Assembly: GCA_000503835.1 (NCBI GenBank) | Contig: CP006914.1 | Span: 109,790 to 157,217, forward strand | Reading direction: 5' to 3' | Source of the DNA: a candidate division WWE3 bacterium RAAC2_WWE3_1 | GTDB lineage: Bacteria; Patescibacteriota; WWE3; UBA101185; UBA10185 | Length of the DNA: 47,428 bases | Shown: piece by piece, positions 41,981 through 47,428 of the stretch | Numbering within the stretch: the first letter of the stretch is position 1 | Layout: each line of letters starts with the position of its first letter | Program-made: the position numbers and the translations under genes | Notes under the pieces: model-generated | Databases searched by the model: none | What the model was told of the DNA's origin: nothing | The model's input: only the letters and a program-made list of their open reading frames with translations

Positions 41981-43978
41981 ATGTTTAAACTCGTAGCCCC
42001 TTTTAAGCCGACGGGAGACCAGCCGGGCGCAATAAATCAGCTGACAAAAAAACTTGATTCAGGAATAAAAGATCAGGTTCTGTTAGGGGTTACAGGGAGC
42101 GGAAAAACTTTTGCAGTAGCGAGTGTTATAAAAAATGTTCAAAAACCGACCTTAGTAATTTCTCACAACAAAACTTTAGCCGCCCAACTTTATCAGGAAT
42201 TCAGAGAATTCTTCCCGGAAAACGCAGTAGAATATTTTGTCAGCTACTACGACTACTACCAGCCCGAAAGCTATATACCATCAACCGATACTTACATAGA
42301 AAAAGATTCGGATATAAATGAGAAGATTGATAAGCTAAGACTTTCCGCAACCACGTCATTAATGACCAGGAAGGACGTCATAGTTGTTTCTTCGGTTTCG
42401 TGCATTTACAACTTGGGAAGTCCTGCAGAATATTCTAAGGTGGCGCTGGAATTAAGGACAGGGATGAAAATACGCAAGATAGACTTGTTGAAAAGACTTT
42501 CCCAGATTTATTACGACCGGTCCGAATACGACTTTTATAGAGGTACGTACCGCGTAACAGGGGACGTAATTGATGTTTATCTGGCTTACCAGGATCACGC
42601 GCTCAGGCTCGAGTTATCAGACGACACTTTGATGAGCATAAATTATATGGATCCTTTAACCGGGCAGTATGTGCAACAGCAGTACCAGGATATGGCAGTT
42701 GTTTATCCTGCCAAACACTACGTGGCTCCCGAGGAAACCCGCCAGGCCGCTCTGGCGCAGATAAAAGAGGACCTGGCACTGAGGTTAGATTTTTTAAGAA
42801 AAGAAGGAAAACAACTTGAGGCTTACCGTCTTGAGCAAAGAACCAATTACGATTTGGAAATGATACAGGAGATCGGGTACTGCAAGGGAATTGAGAATTA
42901 CTCGCGCTATTTCGACGGCCGGAAACCGGGTGATGCCCCGCACTCATTGTTAGAATATTTTCCTAAGGATTATTTACTGGTAATAGACGAGTCTCACATC
43001 ACAGTTCCTCAGATAAGGGGTATGTACAACGGCGACCGTTCAAGGAAACAGGTTCTTGTAGATTATGGGTTCAGACTGCCGTCGGCTCTGGACAACAGAC
43101 CCCTTAACTTTGATGAGTTTCAGCAAAGGGTAAATCAAACAATTTATGTCAGTGCGACCCCCGACGAATGGGAGTTAGAAAAGTCAAAAAGTAACATCGC
43201 CGAAATTCTTATCAGACCGACAGGTATTATCGACCCCAAAGTTACGGTATTGCCCACAAAGGGACAGATTTCCGATTTATTGGAAAAAGTTAAAGAGAGA
43301 GTCGCCCGAAAAGAAAGGGTGCTTGTTACCACGCTGACGAAACGAATGGCTGAGGAAATGGCAGAATACCTTACTGAAAAGGGTATAAAAGTAACTTATC
43401 TCCACTCCGACATAGTTACTTTGGAAAGAACCGACATTTTGGACAACTTAAGAAGCGGTAAATATGATGTGCTGGTAGGTATTAACCTGTTACGGGAGGG
43501 TCTGGACCTGCCCGAAGTTTCTTTGGTGGCTATACTTGATGCTGACAAAGAAGGATTTTTGAGATCCGAAACTTCTCTTATTCAGACAATGGGTAGGGCG
43601 GCGAGGCATATTTCCGGAGAGGTAGTAATGTACGCGGACAACATGACGGGAAGTATGAAACGGGCTATTTCGGAAGTTGACCGTAGGCGCTCTATTCAGG
43701 TTAAGTACAACGCGGAACACGGCTTAGAACCTCAAAATATTTCCAAACCCATCCGCGAGAAATTAATAGATGAAGAATTGGAAGAGGTACTGGAAGAACA
43801 AAGAGGAAAAAGACACGGACGTGAGGAAATAGATTATCGTCAACTGCCCCCCAAAGAGTTGCAAAGAGAAATCAGAAATTTAGAAAAAGAGATGGTTTAT
43901 GAAGCTGAAGTTCTGAATTTTGAAAAGGCCGCGATCCTGCGTGACAGGGTCAGGGATCTGAAGAAACTCATCAACTGA
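41981..43978 (+). CDS. uvrB: UvrABC system protein B
   Basis: A 665-residue helicase-like protein beginning MFKLVAPFKPTGDQPGA. It has Walker A TGSGKTFAVA, the beta-hairpin segment (YYQPESYIPSTDTYIEKDSDIN), helicase motifs including DESHIT, YVSATP, HSDIVTLERTDI and GRAARH, and the C-terminal UvrC-binding UVR domain (EAEVLNFEKAAILRDRVRDLK). It verifies damage in nucleotide excision repair. An in-frame TTG at 41975 is rejected because family members start at MFKL. TAAAAT (41968-41973) stands 7 bases before the ATG, so the leader is minimal. Confidence 0.96.
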   Translation: MFKLVAPFKPTGDQPGAINQLTKKLDSGIKDQVLLGVTGSGKTFAVASVIKNVQKPTLVISHNKTLAAQLYQEFREFFPENAVEYFVSYYDYYQPESYIPSTDTYIEKDSDINEKIDKLRLSATTSLMTRKDVIVVSSVSCIYNLGSPAEYSKVALELRTGMKIRKIDLLKRLSQIYYDRSEYDFYRGTYRVTGDVIDVYLAYQDHALRLELSDDTLMSINYMDPLTGQYVQQQYQDMAVVYPAKHYVAPEETRQAALAQIKEDLALRLDFLRKEGKQLEAYRLEQRTNYDLEMIQEIGYCKGIENYSRYFDGRKPGDAPHSLLEYFPKDYLLVIDESHITVPQIRGMYNGDRSRKQVLVDYGFRLPSALDNRPLNFDEFQQRVNQTIYVSATPDEWELEKSKSNIAEILIRPTGIIDPKVTVLPTKGQISDLLEKVKERVARKERVLVTTLTKRMAEEMAEYLTEKGIKVTYLHSDIVTLERTDILDNLRSGKYDVLVGINLLREGLDLPEVSLVAILDADKEGFLRSETSLIQTMGRAARHISGEVVMYADNMTGSMKRAISEVDRRRSIQVKYNAEHGLEPQNISKPIREKLIDEELEEVLEEQRGKRHGREEIDYRQLPPKELQREIRNLEKEMVYEAEVLNFEKAAILRDRVRDLKKLIN

Positions 43979-44017
43979 TTGTTTGTAAGCAACTTTCAAA
44001 AATAGTACAGTTTTAAT

Positions 44018-44761
44018 ATGAGTGCAAATCCTTTTATTAACGATGCTGAGTCCGGCGGACGCAAGTTTGAGTTTAGTGAGCAGACAAACGAGCTCATCGA
44101 GTCCCTGACAAAAATAAAGGATTCGGCAGAGGCTCTCAATATCGCTGACAAACGTTATCACGGGCATGTTCTTGATGCTTTAAGAGATGTGGTGGGCGTT
44201 GATAGAGAAGCGGAGGGTACGTACAGGACATTTGAAAAGATTCACGAAAATGCCGGGGTTTTGAAGTCAGGTGTTACCCGGGAACTCGATAAGATGCCTG
44301 CTGTTACCGGGAACATTTTGAATGTCGATGAGCTGCAAATTAGAAAGATACTCGGTGACATTACAGACGAAAACTCACAGGAAAGATTTGCAGAGCTTAA
44401 GAACATTCAGGACCAAATCGCTTTGTACTACCACGGATTCATGAAAGATAGGTATGAAAACCTTAATTCGAGGAATCGGATCAGAGATAGAATAGAAGAG
44501 GCAGTCTACGAAACGCCGTCTTTAAAGAATAGGGCTTTGGAAGAGGAGAGGGCGTCAAATATCAGGGACGAAAGGGTTTCGGTCGTGGTAAGAAAATATA
44601 GTAGTCGTCTCGGAGCTTTTGTCGAGATAGTGAAAGAACTTAATTCTAAAGCAAAGGTTTTTGAAGTCGAGAACCTGGAACGAGTGGAACAAAGCTTTAA
44701 AGATTTCAACAGAGTAGTTGTCTCGGTCAAAAATAACTTAGAATCTGAGAAAAAGGCCTAA
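44018..44761 (+). CDS. Hypothetical helical protein
   Basis: A 247-residue hydrophilic protein with no membrane helix, signal peptide or recognisable domain. It is rich in Glu, Lys, Arg and Asn and appears almost wholly alpha-helical, with possible coiled-coil stretches (about residues 20-60, 125-165 and 195-247). It has no cysteine-based motif and no nucleotide-binding loop. It sits alone between uvrB and a class A PBP on the same strand, 39 bp after uvrB and 71 bp before the PBP. The PBP has its own promoter, so it may be co-transcribed with uvrB or be independent. A structural or scaffolding role is possible but not supported by a motif. Confidence 0.7.
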   Translation: MSANPFINDAESGGRKFEFSEQTNELIESLTKIKDSAEALNIADKRYHGHVLDALRDVVGVDREAEGTYRTFEKIHENAGVLKSGVTRELDKMPAVTGNILNVDELQIRKILGDITDENSQERFAELKNIQDQIALYYHGFMKDRYENLNSRNRIRDRIEEAVYETPSLKNRALEEERASNIRDERVSVVVRKYSSRLGAFVEIVKELNSKAKVFEVENLERVEQSFKDFNRVVVSVKNNLESEKKA

Positions 44762-44791
44762 TTACAATATAAACATGCGCTCAACTTCCCG

Positions 44792-44820
44792 TTGACTCGC
44801 ACTTTTTTCTAAACTAAAAT
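44792..44820 (+). promoter_or_regulatory. Class A PBP promoter
   Basis: TTGACT (44792-44797), exactly 17 bases, TAAAAT (44815-44820), then 12 bases to ATG 44833. This gives a leader of about five bases and no ribosome-binding site. Confidence 0.6.
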
Positions 44821-44832
44821 CCAGATAGATAG

Positions 44833-47010
44833 ATGAAGAATATTCCAATATATATTGGGTCTTTATTGATAAAACTCGTAAAAAACACAGGCTACTTTTT
44901 TCTATATTTACACGACACCGCTTACAAGAATGTTAAGAAAGCAGTTCATGGTGTGAGGAGAAAGGCAAAAAGAAAAATAATCCCCGGATTCCGCATCCCT
45001 CCGGCTATTAAAAACATCCTACAGGTACCTTTTATAATTATCACCTCTCTAAATAACACTTTTAAAAGGATTCGTTTATTTTTGTTCGGTGTTCTCATAA
45101 CGATACTATTTGTATTTATTCCCTATGTGGTTCGCTCGTGGTTTAAGGAACTGCCGAATCCCGAGATGCTGACGATGGGGCAGAAATACGGTCCGACACA
45201 AATATTGGATAGGAACGGTGTTTTACTTTATGAGATTTATGCGGATAAAAAGTATGAGCCGGCGCCGCTCGAACGAATACCGGAAACTGTTGTTAACGCG
45301 ACGATTGCGGTAGAAGACTCCCTTTTTTATATACACGGCGGTTTAAGACCGGATAGCATACTCAGAGCCTTCAGGAAAACATTTATGGACGGGGATAAGC
45401 AGGGTGGCTCAACTATCACGCAGCAGCTGGTTAAGAACGTTTTGTTAACACCGGAAAGAACTTTTTCCAGAAAGATCAAAGAGGCCGTTTTGTCATTGAT
45501 GGTGGAAGCTAAATATTCGAAACAACAAATTCTTGAAATGTACCTGAACAACATCGCTTACGGAGGCAATGCGTGGGGAATACAATCTGCGGCTCAAAAG
45601 TATTTTGCCAAAAACGTCTGGGAGCTGAATCTTGCCGAGTCCGCGATGCTGGCGGGACTGCCCTCATCGCCCTCGCTCTACTCGCCTCTGAACGATATCG
45701 CAGTAGCGAAGGAGAGGCAGAAGTATGTACTGGAGCGGATGGTTTCTCTAGGCTACATAAGTAGAGAAGAATCAGAAACAGCACTGGCCGAAGAGTTGAT
45801 AATAGTTCCGCAAAAAGATTTTATAGGGGCGCCCCACTTTGTAAATTACGTCAGGCAGGTGCTTGAAAACATGTATGGCAGTAACTTTGTTAACCGCGGT
45901 GGGTTGAAAGTTATTACAACGCTCGACTATGCACTTCAGCAAAAAGCCGAAGCCATAGTGTTTGACGAAGTTCGGAAAGGAAGTAAATATGGGTTTTCAA
46001 ACGGAGCCGCCGTAGTTCTGGATGTGAAAAACGCCGAGATACTTTCTTATGTCGGATCGTACGATTATTTTGCTCCGGTCTGGGGAGCATTCGACGTTGT
46101 AACTTCCTACAGACAACCAGGGTCTTCAATAAAACCTGTGACATATTCTCTGGCTCTGGCCGGTACTTATACGCCGGCGACAATTATAAAAGATTCTCCT
46201 GTGGTTTATAAATTCGAAGGTTCCGAACCATACAGGCCGGTTAACTATGACGGAAAGTATCACGGCAACGTCACTTTGAGAGCCGCCCTGGCCAATTCCT
46301 ACAACATTCCTGCGGTCAGAGTGGCTAAGACGGTAGGTCCGGATAATATAGTTTCGCTGGGAAAGGATATGGGGTTAACAAATTGGAAGGTCGACGGTTC
46401 GTACGGTCTGTCAATTACTCTCGGTGGAAAAGAGGTCAGACTAATCGATCTTGCCAACGTATACACGACTTTAGCCAGGAAAGGAGCTTACGCCGAACTG
46501 TCCCCTATAATTTCCATACGGGACGGCAGAGGTTACGAAATATATTCGAAGAAACAGGTTTATCCGCGGCAGGTGATTTCAGAAGAGGTATCCTATTTAA
46601 TGTGGAATATTTTATCGGATGAACAGGCCCGCCTTCCGGCTTTTGGAACGCGTAATTTTCTTAGTGTCGCCGGCAAGCAGGTTGCGGTTAAAACAGGAAC
46701 CACAGATCTTATAAAGGACAATTGGACTTTCGGATTTACACCGGGCTACACGGTTGGGGTGTGGGTCGGGAATAATGACAACAAACCCATGAATAAATAT
46801 ATGGCTTCCGGATTAACAGGCGCGGCTCCTATTTGGAACAGGATTATGTCGGAGGTTTTGGCAGGAAAACCTAACGAGGTTTTCGATATGCCGGCCGGGG
46901 TGTTTGTTAAAAAAGAGGAGGGCTGCAACGGGAGTGAGGTGTTTATAAAGGCGTCGAACGTTCCAAAGAGTTTGTGTCCGACAGAAGAAAAGAATGAAAG
47001 GAAGGATTAG
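44833..47010 (+). CDS. Class A penicillin-binding protein 1A
   Basis: A 725-residue bifunctional peptidoglycan synthase. A basic cytoplasmic N-terminus of about 80 residues with amphipathic stretches leads to a membrane helix (about 83-105). The GT51 glycosyltransferase domain follows, with catalytic Glu161 in VEDSLFYIHGG and GGSTITQQLVKN. The transpeptidase domain has Ser431-x-x-Lys434 (RQPGSSIKP), SYNIPAVRV as the SxN motif, and Lys620-Thr-Gly in VAVKTGTTD. It polymerises and cross-links peptidoglycan. The cytoplasmic extension is longer than usual. A promoter with a very short leader lies just upstream. Confidence 0.94.
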   Translation: MKNIPIYIGSLLIKLVKNTGYFFLYLHDTAYKNVKKAVHGVRRKAKRKIIPGFRIPPAIKNILQVPFIIITSLNNTFKRIRLFLFGVLITILFVFIPYVVRSWFKELPNPEMLTMGQKYGPTQILDRNGVLLYEIYADKKYEPAPLERIPETVVNATIAVEDSLFYIHGGLRPDSILRAFRKTFMDGDKQGGSTITQQLVKNVLLTPERTFSRKIKEAVLSLMVEAKYSKQQILEMYLNNIAYGGNAWGIQSAAQKYFAKNVWELNLAESAMLAGLPSSPSLYSPLNDIAVAKERQKYVLERMVSLGYISREESETALAEELIIVPQKDFIGAPHFVNYVRQVLENMYGSNFVNRGGLKVITTLDYALQQKAEAIVFDEVRKGSKYGFSNGAAVVLDVKNAEILSYVGSYDYFAPVWGAFDVVTSYRQPGSSIKPVTYSLALAGTYTPATIIKDSPVVYKFEGSEPYRPVNYDGKYHGNVTLRAALANSYNIPAVRVAKTVGPDNIVSLGKDMGLTNWKVDGSYGLSITLGGKEVRLIDLANVYTTLARKGAYAELSPIISIRDGRGYEIYSKKQVYPRQVISEEVSYLMWNILSDEQARLPAFGTRNFLSVAGKQVAVKTGTTDLIKDNWTFGFTPGYTVGVWVGNNDNKPMNKYMASGLTGAAPIWNRIMSEVLAGKPNEVFDMPAGVFVKKEEGCNGSEVFIKASNVPKSLCPTEEKNERKD

Positions 47011-47015
47011 GTATC

Positions 47016-47044
47016 TTCACAAACCCGAACTTTTACCGTAAAAT
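47016..47044 (+). promoter_or_regulatory. uvrA promoter, near-leaderless
   Basis: TTCACA (47016-47021), 17 bases, TAAAAT (47039-47044), nine bases, then ATG 47054. No Shine-Dalgarno sequence. Confidence 0.55.
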
Positions 47045-47053
47045 CATTTGGTT

Positions 47054-47428
47054 ATGGAAAACACCTCACTTTCGCACATCCTAATTAGAGGCGCGCGTCA
47101 GCATAATCTAAAAAACATAGACCTCGATATACCGAAGAATAAGATGGTTGTCCTTACCGGTGTTTCGGGCTCCGGAAAGTCATCTCTGGCTATGGACACC
47201 ATTTATGCCGAGGGGCAGCGAAGGTATGTTGAAAGTCTCTCATCTTATGCCCGCCAGTTCTTGGGTGTAATGGATAAACCTGATGTCGACAAAATCGACG
47301 GACTTTCCCCGGCTATTGCCATCGACCAGAAAACCACATCAAAAAATCCCAGATCTACCGTGGGAACTATTACCGAAATTTATGACTACATGAGGCTGTT
47401 ATTTGCGAGAGTCGGACACCCGCATTGT
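47054..47428 (+). CDS. uvrA: UvrABC system protein A, N-terminal part (cut by window edge)
   Basis: The frame is open to the right edge and gives the first 125 residues of Uvr[20 protein letters not shown], the Walker [17 protein letters not shown], and [20 protein letters not shown], followed by PAIAIDQKT. These are diagnostic of the first ATPase domain. UvrA finds damaged DNA and loads UvrB. It has its own near-leaderless promoter, 43 bp after the PBP gene. The remaining protein lies outside the window. Confidence 0.97.
   Translation, partial: MENTSLSHILIRGARQHNLKNIDLDIPKNKMVVLTGVSGSGKSSLAMDTIYAEGQRRYVESLSSYARQFLGVMDKPDVDKIDGLSPAIAIDQKTTSKNPRSTVGTITEIYDYMRLLFARVGHPHC

Noticed and set aside
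1-47428. CRISPR arrays, transposons or phage genes
   Set aside because: No regularly spaced repeats, transposase motifs or inverted-repeat boundaries were seen on either strand.

Overview
The window looks like a chromosomal segment of a Candidate Phyla Radiation (Patescibacteria) bacterium, perhaps from the Microgenomates/Katanobacteria side. This is inferred from gene content and style: a single-chain glycyl-tRNA synthetase, a DUF4012 protein, a minimal division/wall cluster, many GT-C membrane proteins, very compact gene packing, and many start codons directly behind a -10 box with no Shine-Dalgarno sequence. TGA is used as a normal stop, so this is not one of the lineages that recode TGA. 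No rRNA, tRNA, CRISPR array, insertion sequence or prophage was seen.

Layout. (1) 1-6163: two large GT-C-like membrane proteins, a small membrane protein and a methyltransferase. The first 5.5 kb is clearly more AT-rich than the rest. (2) 6164-6548: a separate small unit with its own promoter, a 57-residue zinc-finger-like protein missed by length cut-offs, and a perfect 11-bp hairpin terminator. (3) 6549-25871: a surface-polysaccharide locus with a GT-C protein, seven GT4/GT1-type and one GT2 glycosyltransferase, a fused O-antigen-ligase/GT39 protein, a Wzx-type flippase, the full dTDP-rhamnose set (rfbA, B, C, D), a WcaJ-like initiating sugar-phosphate transferase and a DUF4012 protein. Together these describe a Wzx/Wzy-like route: prime on lipid carrier, extend in the cytosol, flip, then polymerise or ligate outside. 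(4) 25930-31736: recO, glyS and a short division cluster mraZ-rsmH-ftsL-ftsI, with an MraZ-type operator of four TGG repeats at exact 10-bp spacing. (5) 31788-40893: yraN, an LCP wall-polymer ligase, a response regulator/histidine kinase pair with no DNA-binding output, phosphohexomutase, PEP synthase, enolase, phosphoglycerate mutase and a DedA protein. (6) 40900-47428: lexA, a 52-residue membrane protein with its own terminator, uvrB, an unknown helical protein, a class A penicillin-binding protein and the start of uvrA.

How it works together. The phosphohexomutase and RfbABCD supply sugar nucleotides, the GTs assemble the glycan, and the LCP protein could anchor it to peptidoglycan made by the two PBPs. 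lexA, uvrB and uvrA form a DNA-repair neighbourhood. The least expected signals are regulatory: widespread leaderless-looking promoters, a shared AAYGCCCGG element just upstream of several -10 boxes, an operator-like inverted repeat over the rfbA promoter, and an alphaproteobacterial-style direct repeat inside the lexA promoter. All functional calls come from reading motifs by eye; no database search was run.
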